Source: Acorus gramineus
Taxonomy: Eukaryota > Streptophyta > Magnoliopsida > Acorales > Acoraceae
Reading direction: 5' to 3'
DNA length: 64,000 nucleotides
Assembly: GCA_030737835.1 (NCBI GenBank)
Contig: JAUJYN010000016.1
Coordinates: forward strand, 992,001-1,056,000
Position 1 is the first letter of the stretch; each line of letters begins with the position of its first letter. The notes beneath the pieces are model-generated. The model searched no databases. It saw only the letters and a list, made by a program, of their open reading frames with translations, and was not told the origin of the DNA. The translations under genes were made by a program, and so were the position numbers. This document shows, in pieces, positions 42,755-54,562 of the stretch.

Positions 42755-45700
42755 TGTCACGCCCCAGGGCGGCCGTCCCCGAGACGTGGCAATATATAAA
42801 GTATCAGCTACCAATTACAAGAGGTCAACAATGACTCCAATAAATAACACACAAAGCTGGCAAACAATGATAACTGATAGTTCAACTAAAATACGGAAGC
42901 ATAAAAATATCAATAAGTCTGTAAACCAAAAATATTATTCCAGACTCGAATACATAATCATTGTCCAATGAGAGCCAAATCTAGTCCAAATAAAGTACAA
43001 CCAATGCAACACGCATGATTTCAAATACATAAATGACACTAGAACTGTTGACATTCTCGCACTCGCCAACCGCCAGACGGGACACTCCACACACTCAAAC
43101 CCCGCCAAAGAGAAGCTCTAGCTCCACGCCCAACACTGCTCATGAAAAAGAAACAGTATGCGAGGGGTGAGCTACAAGCTCAGTCAGTGGTTGGAAACCA
43201 AACACCATTACAATAATTCAATACTAAGGCAATTTTCTTTCAAGGAAAAACATGGGTAGAAACCCAATGGATAACAAGGTCACGCGGCGGCGCGACCAAC
43301 CTCACTCTCACCCTTACTCCTAGAGAGAGACTCTTGGGACTCTTAGGGAGAGACCATACCATTTGTCGAAGAGACGCGGAATTACTTGTCCACATAACAC
43401 TACTATATTATCTACATCGAGATAACTGACAAACGATGTCTTTGAACATCGACACATAACTGGACCAAACAACTATGGGAACGGACGAACAACGAATGGG
43501 TCACGCGGTGACGTGACTTCACTTCATCCCCGCCCCTGCCCGAAGGGAAACTTTTGGGACACCGGGGAGAAACAAAGGGTCAACCATAACACCTACTGCT
43601 ACTTGATAACCTAAACAACCAGTCCCTCCGCTATGAGGTAGAGATGTCGCTACGATACCTCGAGGCATTAGGAAAAACTTGCCTGAAGTACGCTCAACAG
43701 GTAAAAGGGTCACGTGACCACGTGACTTCAGCTCACCCTCACCCTCACCCCTAAGGGTAACACAGGACTATTGGGGGAAAATCCAATGGCTCTACACCCT
43801 TCGTCATCCGGTAGCCCTCTCCCGAGTAGCCTCTACCTGGTATACTCCCATGATCAGTACATCTGCCGAACACATCAGTAGTACCTACGGGTGGGAGCCC
43901 TCCGTCAGGACAGCTTCAACACCGGGCAACTTCAACGCAGATCCGATGAAGGGGAGAACGATTTCATGCACACAATGTGAATCACGTAGGTTGACTACTC
44001 TCGATAGTCATATACCGATGATATCGAATACCCTTGAACTCCCATGCAGATGCGTCGATCAGACGCAAGGAGTTAACTATACACTCGTGTAGAAATAAGC
44101 CAAGGGCATAACCCAACAGGCGGTTCATACACACGCCTAGCACAGGTAGGCCTTGCTTAATGCCATAAAGACCGGCTTAACAAAACCGATATGACAATGA
44201 ATTCTCCTGAATTCCAATCAAATGCATCACTTGGATGCAAGGGGGCAATTACATTGCTAGTGTCAAACTAATAGGGTACAACCTGATAGCGGGTCATACC
44301 CATGCTTATTTCAGATAGGTCTAATCAGTTTTAACTTACGTTTATATATTTTAGGAGAATTATATCACCGAAGGAACTTGATCCACATGCACAATAACAT
44401 ATGATTAACTATAGGGGGTTCTCTCTAACATGAGTATATGGCATAAACAACACATTATGCAACTTACATACAAGGCAAGGCCTAACTACACATGCATATG
44501 AGGGCACTATTCATATAAAAATACAAAATATACTCTAGCATGCGTTGAATATTACCAACTAAGAAAATGAAGGGTCAAGCGCGATCTCGCGCACTAACAA
44601 GTGCATGCCAATATTCCCAAACGAACCTGAGTCAAGTAGGAACCGCATCTACTTACTCAGTTCGTACAAAGAGAGAGGGCGAGAGAGAGCTCATCATCTC
44701 ATTAAGTTGGTCATAGCTTTGCCCCATTAGCATGGGCGCAACAACTACACCACGCCCTCGAGTCTTATGACTAGGGAATATTAAATGTGAACCTAGTTAT
44801 TAACCCAGGCTTAAACATGATGGATATTACAATTAATATGGTAGTATTACTCATAGGGACTACCTAAGGCATGCCATATTCTATACATTCATAAGACTCA
44901 TACGAAAAAACATGCCCAACAAGAAGGGCGCATGAAAACACAATTATTCATACATGAATACAATACATAGGCTAGTATATGGTAGAATAGGGGTTCTACG
45001 CAATATACGAGCTATACAAACCTAGCATGCAAATATCTAGCATATTTTGGATTATACATGACCATACTACTTATCTAAATAGGTAGTATAATCAGGGTGC
45101 CCAACGGATGCGCGACGCACGATTACGTGCATCCAACGCTTCTCGAAGGGTTGGATCGAACCACTCACCTAACGACCCATTCATCGCGAGTTCCGCCAAC
45201 GAAAGCATAAGAGGGGGAGGGAAATGGGGAGATGCAAGGTTCTCGACACACCCACGACCACCTCAACCACCACCACTACTACCACCACCTCACCAACATC
45301 TCCTCAAGCCCTTCTTGGCCTCTTGCACTCTCTCTTGTGCTTCTTCTTCTTCTTTTCCTTCTTTAACACACACACAAAAAAAAATAGAGAGGGAGAGAGA
45401 GAGATGAGAGTGAGAGAGTGAGGGATTTTCTCACTTGGGGGGGGGGGGTGGTTGATGAGAAGGAAAGAAAAGGGGGTGAACTTAAGCCTATTCTCACCCT
45501 CTATTCTCACCCTAACACAAAAAAATAACCAAATGTTGCTTAACCTTAAGAAAGGGGGGGTGAGGTTACCAAAGGCCACCATATTCACCAAAATATCTAA
45601 CACGATTAGACCAACCAAACCAGGAACTCTCAAAACCCGGATACGGTTCAGAACTGCATATTTTTCAAAACGTTACCGGAATTCAATGAAATTTTTATGG

Positions 45701-45842
45701 GTAGTACAAAACGATACCAGGACCCATAATATGCAGTTAGATTTTCAATCAGAGTACTCCAACTCCCGCAGGTAGCTAAAAGCCAAAATTTTAGCGACTC
45801 CGATCGAAAAAAAATAAGGGTCCAAATGACACGGGCATACTA
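42755..45842 (-). mobile_element. Solo LTR, family C, apparently intron-less
   Basis: Minus strand from TAGTATGCCCGTGTC (mutated TGTTATGCC start, at 45842) to GGGGCGTGACA (42755), 3088 bp; target duplication CTCTC at 42750-42754 and 45843-45847. It lies inside the copia pol. Leader exons 1, 2 (45206-45318, 113 bp) and 3 (45169-45205, 37 bp) are fused with no introns between them, unlike the sister copy ending at 61869. The third donor TTAG/GTGAGTGG is intact at 45168. Confidence 0.88.
45169..45345 (-). other. Fused leader exons 1-2-3 in the family C solo LTR
   Basis: Exon 1/2 junction at 45319/45318 (GCAAGAGG/CCAAGAAGG) and exon 2/3 junction at 45206/45205 (CTCTTATG/CTTTCGTTGG). In the copy at 61086-61279 the same positions carry an 82-bp and a 181-bp intron with GT and AG ends. 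Confidence 0.65.
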
Positions 45843-46810
45843 CTCTCATTTATTAATCTTCGCTTTATACCACCACCTGTCACACCCCAGGGCGGCCGTC
45901 CCCGGGACGCGGCAAGTGTATATATGATATCAGCAGTCTAAACAGGAGTTCAATAATATACCCTAAACAACATCCACAATGACAACACAGACAACAATGA
46001 GGCTGACATGATATATACACAAATAGCGGAAGCTAAAAGACTGAATCTGTAATTCAAAGACATATTACAGACTCGATACATAATCAACTGTCCTGTGAGA
46101 GCCAATATATACAACGACATCCAAATATAATACAAACGTGTGCCCAAGCATGGAATACAATACATACAATCAAGAAGGGATGCTGATAGCCTCTAACACT
46201 CGCGGAATGTGGCGCTGCTCTGCTACTGCTGAAGTCCCTCGGGGAGCTCCTCCGGCTAATCCGACTCAGATAACACTGGAGAAAAATATTATGCGAGGGG
46301 TGAGCCACACGCTCAGTGAATAGCACAACCCATGCATCACAATTCATATTAACCACAATTAATTTATTGAAAGCCTCAAAGTGGCAGGAACTACAACAAT
46401 TTAGTGGGTCGCTACATTGCCCACCCACCACACCCTCACCCTCACCCTCCAATAGGTGACCCAGGATATTGGGACTAACTAGGCTGTTAATCACCCTTGG
46501 TCCACTGATAGTCTCTCCTCCACTCCGTAGACCGCTTGGTCTACTCCCACATTCAGCACAGTCCGTCACCAAATCAGGAGGTGCCTACTGATGGGAGCCC
46601 TCTGTCAGGAAGGCCTGTCTAATGCTGGGGCAGTCTCTATACGGATCCAACAAAGGGAACAGAAACAACCTATCCACACGTATACGATCCACTTGGATCC
46701 GCTGACACCGATCTCAACTTATAAATGTCATGAATTCTTCAGAATTCCTCCAGGGCGCATAACTAAGATGCGGGGAGACACATATTATAATAACGAGGTT
46801 ATAATATTAT

Positions 46811-46931
46811 CGGGAAAAGAAACCGTGGGATGGCACCATGAGGTCTCGATATAGGATATCCCGACAACCAAACAAGGAACACGGAGTACCCTAGCCCGGG
46901 TCTCAACGCTGACCCCACAAGGCCCCTTCCC
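46811..46931 (-). repeat. 118-bp module, copy 7, with clear target duplication
   Basis: Minus strand AAAATATTATA/GGGAAGGGGCC ... TTTCTTTTCCCG/ATAATATTATAACC. The empty site in family D LTRs reads GAGAATATTATAACC (for example 23329-23343). Confidence 0.8.
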
Positions 46932-47357
46932 TATAATATTTTCTAAGGCATGCTAATAATCATATGCTCGCATTTGATTTAAAGAAATTAAACTAATAGG
47001 ACGCATGCATAGGTCAAGGCTTTCCTAGCATGAAAAACATGGTGTCAGGATGCACGACTCTTACAGATATCCTAGGGGTGCAAGTCCCTAACATACAAGG
47101 TCTAGGGTGGTATGCATACTACATATTAATCATGCTACATAGATTACATATTATACAAGTTAATATTAAACTATGGTGCCCCAGGGGAGGACGGTGTACG
47201 CCCAAGTGCATATAGCGCCTCCCTACTGGATTGGATTGTCCCACTCACCATAACCCGGGTCGTCGCGTGACCGTCGTCAAGATCTGCAAGACAGGGCATT
47301 CAACATGGTGAGTAAAATACACAAATACACACAAAAATACACTAAAAATACCCAACA

Positions 47358-47400
47358 CTCGGGCAAACGTACATACGGCCCATACGCACGCTAGCCCGAG
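47358..47400 (-). repeat. Conserved hairpin, family A form
   Basis: Arms CTCGGGC and GCCCGAG. Confidence 0.75.
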
Positions 47401-47970
47401 CACCCCGACTCACTCCCGCACCCCCGGGCAGCCATACGCACGGCCACCCGCCCCGGGCGCACAGTCGCGCCCCGGCCCGCGCGCCCAGACGCACTGCCGA
47501 GCCCCCTACCTGCACGCCCAGACACGCTGCCGAGCCCCTGCCCGCACGCCCAGACCCGCCGCACGTTGCGCGCACGCTCGAGCGTGCTCACACGCACCAC
47601 GCGTCCAGCTCCGGATGCACCCCCGCGCACTGCGCCCCAGCGCAGCACCTCGCGCGCACACCCGCACGCACTGCGCCCCAGCGCAGCACCCCACGCGCAC
47701 CCCGCGCACACTCCCGCTCGCCTCCCCCGCGCACACTGCACGCAACGCGCCCCTGCGCAGCGCTTCGCACGCACGCCCCCGCACGGCGCCCAGCGCGCAG
47801 CACCCGCACGTGTGCCCGCACGCACGCCCGTCACTGCGCCCAATGCGCAGCACCCGCGTGCACGCGCGCGTCCCCTGCCAGCTCACCCGACAGCGCGCTT
47901 GCCCTGCGCCTGCCAGCCTGCCCTACCTGCCTGCCTGCCGCCTGCGCCTGCTTGCCTGTGCACGCCGCTG
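47401..47970 (-). repeat. GC-rich tract of the A2 LTR
   Basis: CACGCGCACCCCGCGCAC-type repeats; low-complexity frames only. Confidence 0.8.
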
Positions 47971-48232
47971 AGCCCGCATGCACCTAGGCCAACCCTAACA
48001 CCTCCAACCGCCACCAACAGCCCCCCAAACAACCCCCAAACCACCAAGCTCCCCTAGCACACCCATAAACACCTCCTATACATTCATCTAAACAAGAAAG
48101 GAAGGAAAGAAAACTCACCCAAGGAGAGGAAAGGAATGGAGGGAACTTCGGGTGCACTTCGCGCACCGAAACACCACCTCCAAGACCACCACCACCAAGG
48201 TCTCCACTCAGCCAAAGAGGGGCTGAAAACAG

Positions 48233-48313
48233 AGGAGAAGAGGGTCCATTAGAGGAGGAAAAACAAAGGGAAATGAAGATCCAAGACCATGGATGGATAA
48301 ATCGGGACAATAC
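48233..48313 (-). other. Putative LTR leader intron 1 (81 bp)
   Basis: Donor GGCAAG/GTATTG, acceptor CTGTTTTCAG/CCCC. Confidence 0.55.
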
Positions 48314-48861
48314 CTTGCCTTTCTCCTTCTAGGGTTTCTTCTTTTGAACACCCTAAGTAGGTCCAAATGGGGATTTAAAGAGAGGATGAGAGAGAGATTT
48401 GGTGGAGAAGATGATGAATAGGAGGGCTTATGTTGTCGTGGGATTTGTTTATACTCACACCCACACCACACACACTCACACCACTTAACTTAGCCCTAAT
48501 TAGGTTTAGGCTAGGTTTAGGTGCACTTTGACTTGGGTCAACCCATCCACACTAGAAAACAAAGGAGTTGACCAAGTCATGGGCCCACATTTGACCAAGT
48601 CAAGTCTCCCAATGACTTCTCGCTCGGTCAAAACCCGGATACGATTCGGAACTGTGAAATTCTGAAACGTTACCGGAATTCGATGAATTTTTCGGGAGTG
48701 GCTTGGAATGGCACTAGGACACATAATCGGAGTCCTCAAACTCAGGATGATAGCTAAAAGTCCAAAATTTTAGCGGTTCCGATCGAAAAACAAAAAAGCT
48801 GAAAAACTGCCAGAATGTTCCAATGGTTACCAGAAGGTAAAAAGTGACACATATATAACAT

Positions 48862-48878
48862 TCTCCCCCCCTTAGGAA
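48862..48878 (-). other. Polypurine tract
   Basis: Minus strand CCTAAGGGGGGGGAGAA before the LTR start. Confidence 0.85.
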
Positions 48879-48959
48879 ATTTTGTCCTCAAAATAAATAC
48901 AAGAACATCTAAGAAGGAAAAAGATGCGGATACGCGTCACGCAAGGCGTCCTCGAGCTC

Positions 48960-49530
48960 CTAAGTGGCCTCGGCACCGGAACGGTGCTGCCATCGCACTT
49001 TGACCAACTGGACGGTCTTGGTGCGGAGCCTCTTCTCGCGGTGATCCAGGATCTCGATCGGCTGCTCGATGAATGACAAGTCCGGCTCGAAGACGAGCGG
49101 CTCGAACGGGATGACGTGAGCAGGATCGTGGACGCAACCCACACCCAACCGCGATGCCTCGGAGCAACCTGCGAACCCACCCCTCCCAGATGGAAGGGTA
49201 AGAACTGGCGCTGAGGTGAGCCTTCGCTTAAACTCCAGGAAGCTCTCCTCGCAAGACGGGGACCATTCGAACCGGACATCCTTCCGAGCGAGGCGGTTAG
49301 GAGGTACAGCCATCTTCGAGAAACCCTCGACAAACCTCCTGCAATAACCCGCCAAGCCCAGGAAGCTCCGAATCTCAATGGGGTTCGACGGTCGATGCCA
49401 ATTTGACACGGCGAGCATCTTGACCGGGTCCACAGATATGCCCTCGCCGGAAATCACGTGGCCCAGAAAAACCATACTCTCCAATCAAAACTCGCACTTA
49501 ATCCACCATCAATTTGATGCTTCTAAGGTA
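48960..49530 (-). pseudogene. Ty3/gypsy RT thumb fused to integrase C-terminus
   Basis: Minus strand: CEFWLESMVFLGHVISGEGI and IEIRSFLGLAGYCRRFVEGF are the RT segment after the catalytic palm; FEWSPSCEESFLEFK and LTSAPVLTLP lead toward RNase H. Then, at about residue 105 of the frame, it switches to the integrase tail (VHDPAHVIPFEPLV, IEILDHREKRLRTKT, VKVRWQHR). RNase H, the zinc finger and the DDE core are deleted in between. The frame itself is open over 174 codons, so the deletion kept the phase. Same left breakpoint (CEFWLE, next to the 118-bp module) as the copy at 1973-2422. Confidence 0.85.
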
Positions 49531-49540
49531 TTCCTTAACT

Positions 49541-49658
49541 GGAAAAAGAAACCATGGGAGGGCACCATGAGGTCCCGATATAGGATATCTTGACAACCAA
49601 ACAAGGAACACGGAGTACCCTAGCCCGAGTCTCAACGCTGACCTCGCAAGGCCCCTTA
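49541..49658 (-). repeat. 118-bp module, copy 8 (internal)
   Basis: Lies between the RT fragment and the LTR-like spacer, as in copies 1 and 6. Confidence 0.75.
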
Positions 49659-50095
49659 ATCCAAAAAAGGAACACTAGAAGAAGACATCACCCTTAAACA
49701 CTATTAATTCTACTGAAAACCCAAGGATCACTGGGTCACAAGGCGACGTGTCTTCGCCTCATCCACACCCTCACTCCTGAATGGAGACATTTTGGGACTT
49801 TGGGAGAGACTTAGACTGTTCTACACCCCTAGTCCACCGGTAGCCTCTCCCCACTCCGTAGCTCACCTGGTATACTCCCACTATCAGCACTGTCCGAACA
49901 CATCGGAGGTACCTACAGATGGGAGTCCTCTGTCAGGATAGCCTGTCTAACGCCAGGGATGTCACTACATGGATCCCACGAAGGGAAGAGAGATTCCACG
50001 CTCGCGGCACCATTCAATAACCCTCTCCCGGGTAATATCTACAACCCGATCTCCTCAACTCGAACAACCACTCTCGATACTCGCTTATCGAGATA
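49659..50095 (-). repeat. LTR-like spacer between gag and pol
   Basis: Closely follows LTR blocks at 57540-58080: the GTGTCTTCGCCTCATCC block, the CTCCCAAAGTCCC block, GTACCTACAGATGGGAG and CACTCTCGATACTCGCTTAT. No gene. Confidence 0.65.
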
Positions 50096-50109
50096 TCACA
50101 CACATGCAT

Positions 50110-51556
50110 AACAGCAACCAACACACATATATATAGGGACTGGGAAAAAAAACATTACCTCGGACCATGATACCCGAAACGTGGGCCTCCTCGGTCGAAA
50201 GAGCTGCAACTCTGCCCTGAACAAACTGCGGTTGAGGAGCAGGGGCACGCCTCGCATGCTGCGCAGGCTGCCTCCACTGGTCAACACGGCCACCCTGTGG
50301 CTGCTGCTACTGACGCTGAGGCTGCTGCTGATGGTACGGCTGCTGCTGTAGCTGCTGTTGCTGCTGCTGCTACGGAGGCAGCACGCTGGTTCGGCCAGCA
50401 TCTGGGCAATTATACGAAATATGCCCGATGCGCTGACAGTGGTAACAGCGCCGCGTCTCCGGTCGCCTGGCCTGGATTCGCACTACCGCAATGGGTGCTA
50501 GACCTCGCACTGGCACCTCATCGACTAGAGGAGGGGTAGCCGCTAACTGATCAAAGCGGGGCCTCTTCTTCTTGCTCTGTCCCTGGTCCTGGCTCATGGG
50601 AGGTCTCTGGTCTGCAAAAGGGGTCAAAACCCTCACGAGGATCCCGAGGTCTCGCTCGACTATCTTCGTCCGAGATACCAAGTTCGAGTACCTCGTGAAT
50701 GCCTAGGAGGTGACATGCACCCGAATGGTGCTGATGAGACCCATCTCGAATCGACGACACCACGTCTCCTCGTCCATCACCAAGGCTGGGGAAAATCTGG
50801 AAAGCCTCGTGAAGTGCGTGGAGTAGTCCGCGACTGACATGGAGCCCTGCGTCAGCTGCTCAAACTCACGCATCACGATCTGGCGCATCAAAAACGGGAA
50901 GTACTCCAGGAAATACCTCCGGAACCCCGCCCATAAAAGCTGCTCCACTCCCTCGGGGATGTCCACCGACCTAGTAACCCACCAGTCGGCGGCGCTACCC
51001 TTCAGCATAAAGGTGGCCAGGGAGACTCGCTGGCGGTCGGTGCAGTGCATGGTCGAGAAGATCTTGTCCATCTCCATCAACCATCTATCAGGGGCAAGGG
51101 GATCCGCCGACTGTCCATGGAACTCGGGAGGGTGGAGCTTCAGAAAGGCAGTGAGGCCACTCTGATGCACTCGCGCTGCAGCCTCTAGCTCCACCTCCCT
51201 CTCCAGGGATCCTGAACTCTCACCGCCAGAAACACTACGGGGACTGGGGGTACATCGGGTACCACAGGCAGATCTGCCTCAAAGGGGGCCTGTGGAACCA
51301 CATCACGGGCCGCCCGCAGCTCCTGAATCTCTCGTGCCTGCTTAGCCAATACTCTAGTCTGGGCCTCCAGTGCCCTCGTCTGAGTCTCCACCAAATCTGC
51401 TATCCGAGCGAAAGCACGCTCCCATGCAGGAGGCTCCTGTGCCGGTCCTGGCCTCACAGCCGAGGACTCTCCAGTAGCATCCTCGCCTCCGGTAGGTCCG
51501 GGAACCTCCGAAGGTCGAGAGGGACCACGTCCACGCATTCCTCTGCGAGGAGGCAT
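50110..51556 (-). pseudogene. Ty3/gypsy gag, frameshifted
   Basis: It starts MPPRRGMRGRGPSRPSEVPG at 51556 and matches the intact gag at 3054-4430. N-terminal coiled-coil part in 51185-51556, gag domain in another frame (50703-51194: FLKLHPPEFHG, ADWWVTRSVDIPEG, YSTHFTRLSRFSP), then the zinc knuckle CYHCQRIGHISYNC in 50370-50681. At least two frameshifts separate these parts. A CAG/CTG-type trinucleotide run (about 50290-50390) follows the knuckle, encoding Gln in the original frame. Confidence 0.85.
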
Positions 51557-51659
51557 ATCAGCAACCTAAGAAAACTAGACACTAGGATCAGAATACTCAT
51601 ATAGAAATCCCAGGACTCATCTCTACGAAAAAGAAGACCATTGGCTCTGACAGGACCAG

Positions 51660-51671
51660 GCTCTGATACCA
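51660..51671 (-). other. Primer binding site, initiator-Met tRNA
   Basis: Minus strand TGGTATCAGAGC, five bases from the LTR end. Confidence 0.9.
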
Positions 51672-51676
51672 ACTTT

Positions 51677-53627
51677 TGTCACGCCCCAGGGCGGCCGTCC
51701 CCGGGACGCGGCAAGTGTATATATGATATCAGCAGTCTAAACAGGAGGTCAATAATACACGCTAAACAACATCAACAATGACAACACAAACAACAATGAG
51801 GCTGACATGATATATACACAAATAGCGGAAGCTAAAAGACTGAATCTGTAATTCAAAGACATATTACAGACTCGATACATAATCAACTGTCCTGTGAGAG
51901 CCAATATATACAACGACATCCAAATATAATACAAACATGTGCCCAAGCACATAATACAATACATACAATAAAAAGGGGATGCTGATAGCCTCTAACACTC
52001 GCGGAATGTGGCGCTGCTCAGCTACTGCTGAAGTCCCTCGGGGAGCTCCTCCTGGTGATCCGACTCAGATAACACTGGAGAAAAAAAATATGTGCGAGGG
52101 GTGAGCCACACGCTCAGTGAATAGCACAACCCGTGCATCACAATTCATATTAACCACAATTAATTATTCAAAGCCTCAAAGTGGCAGGAACTACACAATT
52201 TAGTGGGTCGCTACATCGCCGACCCACCACACCCTCACCCTCACCCTCCAATAGGTGACCCAGGATATTGGGACTGACTAGGCTATTAATCACCCTTGGT
52301 CCACCGATAGTCTCTCCTCCACTCCGTAGACCGCCTGGTCTACTCCCACATTTAGCACAGTCCGTCACAAAATCAGGAGGTGCCTACTGATGGGAGCCCT
52401 CTATCAGGAACGCCTGTCTAATGCTGGGGCAGTCTCTATACGGATCCAACAAAGGGAACAGAAACAACCTATCCACACGTATACGATCCACTTGGATCCG
52501 CTGACACCGATCTCAACTTATAAATGTCATGAATTCTTCAGAATTCCTCCAGGGCGCATAACTAAGATGCGGGGAAACATATATTATAACAACGAGGTTA
52601 TAATACTATCAGGAAAAGAAACATTGGGAGGGCACCATGAGGTCCCGATATAGGATATCCCGACAACCAAACAAGGAACACGGAGTACCCTAGCCCGGGT
52701 CTCAACGCTGACCTCGCAAGGCCCCTTATGATATTTTCTAAGGCATGCTAATAAACATATGCTCGCATTTGATTTAAATAAATTAAACTAAATGGGAACA
52801 TGCATAGGTCGGGGATTTCCTAGCACGAAAACATGGTATTAGGGTGCATGGCTCTTACACATATCCTAAGGGTGCAAGTCCCTAACATACAAGGTCTAGG
52901 GTAGCATGCATACTACATACTAATCATGCTTGCATAGATTACATATTATACAAGTTAATATTAAACTATGGTGCCCCAGGGGAGGACGGTATACGCCCAA
53001 GTGCATATAGCGCCTCCCTACTGGGTTGGATTGTCCCACTCACCAATATCCGGGTCGTCGCGTGACCGTCCGTCAGGATCTGCAAGCAGGGCATTCAACA
53101 TGGTGAGTAAAATACACAAATACATACAAAAATACACTAAAAATACCCAACACTCAGACAAGCGTACATACGGCCCGTACGCACGCGAGCCCGAGCACCC
53201 CGACTCACTCCCGAACCCCCGGGCAGCCATACGCATGGCCACCCACCCCGGGCGCACAGCCGCGCCCCAGCCCGCGCGCCCAGACGCACTGTCGAGCCCC
53301 CTGCCCGCACACCCAGACACGCTGCCGAGCCCCTGCCCGCACGCCCAGACCCGCCGCACGCCGCGTGCACCACGCGTCCAGCCCCAGGTGCACCCGCGCG
53401 CACTGCGCCCAAGCACAGCACCTCGCGCGCACACCCGCACGCATTGCGCCCCAGCGCAGCACCCCACGCGCACCCCGCGCGCACTCCTGCTCGCCTCCCC
53501 CGCGCACACCGCACGCAACGCGCCCCTGCGCAGCGCTCCGCACGCACACCCTCGCACGGCGCCCAGCGCGCAGCCCAGCGCCCAGCGCGCCGCTAAGCCC
53601 GCATGCACCCGAGCCAACCCTAACACG
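51677..53627 (-). mobile_element. 5' LTR of the A2 element, truncated in the GC tract
   Basis: Its right edge (minus-strand upstream side) stops in CCAACCCTAACA/CGCGCGCGCG at about 53627, where the match to 47966-48000 ends. U3, TATA and leader exons 1-2 are therefore missing. It contains a 118-bp module (52611-52728), a degraded hairpin (about 53152-53194) and the TTGCAG-type acceptor region near 53085. Confidence 0.85.
52611..52728 (-). repeat. 118-bp module, copy 9
   Basis: Framed by AATATCATA and AGTATTATA, decayed copies of the AATATTATA duplication. Confidence 0.75.
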
Positions 53628-54519
53628 CGCGCGCGTGCGCGCGGGCGTGCACGCGTGCGTGCGCTCGGGCAGTGCTGGGGGCCAGCAGGGCTGGGCGTGC
53701 GGGCGCTCGGCTGGCGCTGGAGGCCAGCAGGGCTGGACGTGTGCGCTGGGCAGGCTGGCAGGGTTAGCTCGGGTAGGCTGGGAGCAGGTGCACCAGTTTG
53801 CCGGGCGCGCGAGCGCGTGCGCGCGGGTGCACGCGCGGGCTTGCGCTCGGCGGGTGCAGGGAGATGCGTGCGAGTAGGCTAGCTGGGCTGTGCGCCCTGG
53901 CAGGCCGGGCGAGCAGGGCAGGGGCGCTCGGGCATCAGGCGGGCAGTTCCCCGGGCGTGTAGGCGAGCGGTGCTTGGGCCACTCGGCGACGCGCGTAAGC
54001 AGGCAACGCGGGCAGCAGCGTGGGCAGGCTGACAGGCGCGCTGGGCGCGTGCTGCCAGGCGCGCTGGGCGCGTGTTGCGCGTGCGTGCGCATGAGCGCTG
54101 GGTGAGGGTCCCGGGTGCTGGGCGCTAGGTCGCGGGTACCGGGTGCTGGCGGAGGGTGCTGGGCGCTGGGCACCGCTGTGGGGCGTGCGTGCGGGGTGCT
54201 GGGCAGAGGCAGGCGTGCGCGCGGTGTGGGAGCTGGTGGTGCGCGCGGAATGCGCGTGGGGCGGAGCTGGCGGTGCGTGCGGGGTGCGCGCGGGGCGTGC
54301 GGCGCGCTCGTTTGGTGTGCGCGGGGAGCGCGGGGGTGCGCGCGGGCTGCTGCGGCGGGGCGCAGTGGGCGCGGTGCACCGGGTGGCTCGGCTGCGGGTC
54401 CAGGGCGGCGGGCAGGGGCCCGGCGGCGCTTGGGCGCGCGGGCTGAGGCACGGCGGCGCACCCGAGGGGTCAGGTGGCCGTGCGGGTGGTTGCCGGTGGT
54501 GCGGGAGTGAGCCGGAGTG

Positions 54520-54562
54520 CTCGGGCTAGCGTGCGTACGTGCCGTATGTACGTTTGCCCGAG
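54520..54562 (+). repeat. Conserved hairpin, family A form
   Basis: Arms CTCGGGC and GCCCGAG, inner ACGT-rich stem. Confidence 0.75.

Larger units (their letters stand above)
39397..45877 (-). mobile_element. Ty1/copia element (3' part), split by a solo LTR
   Basis: Minus strand: 3' LTR 39397-39872, polypurine tract, pol remnant 40320-42754, a solo gypsy LTR insertion (42755-45847 including one duplicated CTCTC), then only 30 bp more of pol (45848-45877) before the next element. The left flank AACAC would be the target duplication. Its 5' LTR, gag and protease are not in the window, probably lost with the deletion behind the junction at 53627. Confidence 0.85.
47284..48117 (-). other. Putative LTR leader intron 2 (834 bp)
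   Basis: Donor CCTTGG/GTGAGT, acceptor CTTGCAG/ATC. Contains the GC tract 47400-47970 and the hairpin. Confidence 0.55.
45878..48861 (-). mobile_element. 3' LTR, family A2
   Basis: TGTTATATATGTGTCAC (48861) to GGGGTGTGACA (45878), 2984 bp. Leader intron 1 48233-48313, exon 2 48118-48232 (115 bp), intron 2 47284-48117 with GC tract and hairpin, exon 3 47249-47283 (35 bp). One 118-bp module, framed by AATATTATA on both sides. Confidence 0.9.
45878..53627 (-). mobile_element. Non-autonomous Ty3/gypsy element, family A2, truncated 5' LTR
   Basis: Minus strand: 5' LTR (51677-53627, truncated), primer site, broken gag, LTR-like spacer, 118-bp module, RT fragment fused to the integrase tail, purine tract, 3' LTR (45878-48861). 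Left flank CCACC would be the target duplication; the right end is missing at an inverted LTR junction. Internal region 2.8 kb, without protease, RT palm, RNase H and integrase core. Confidence 0.85.
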
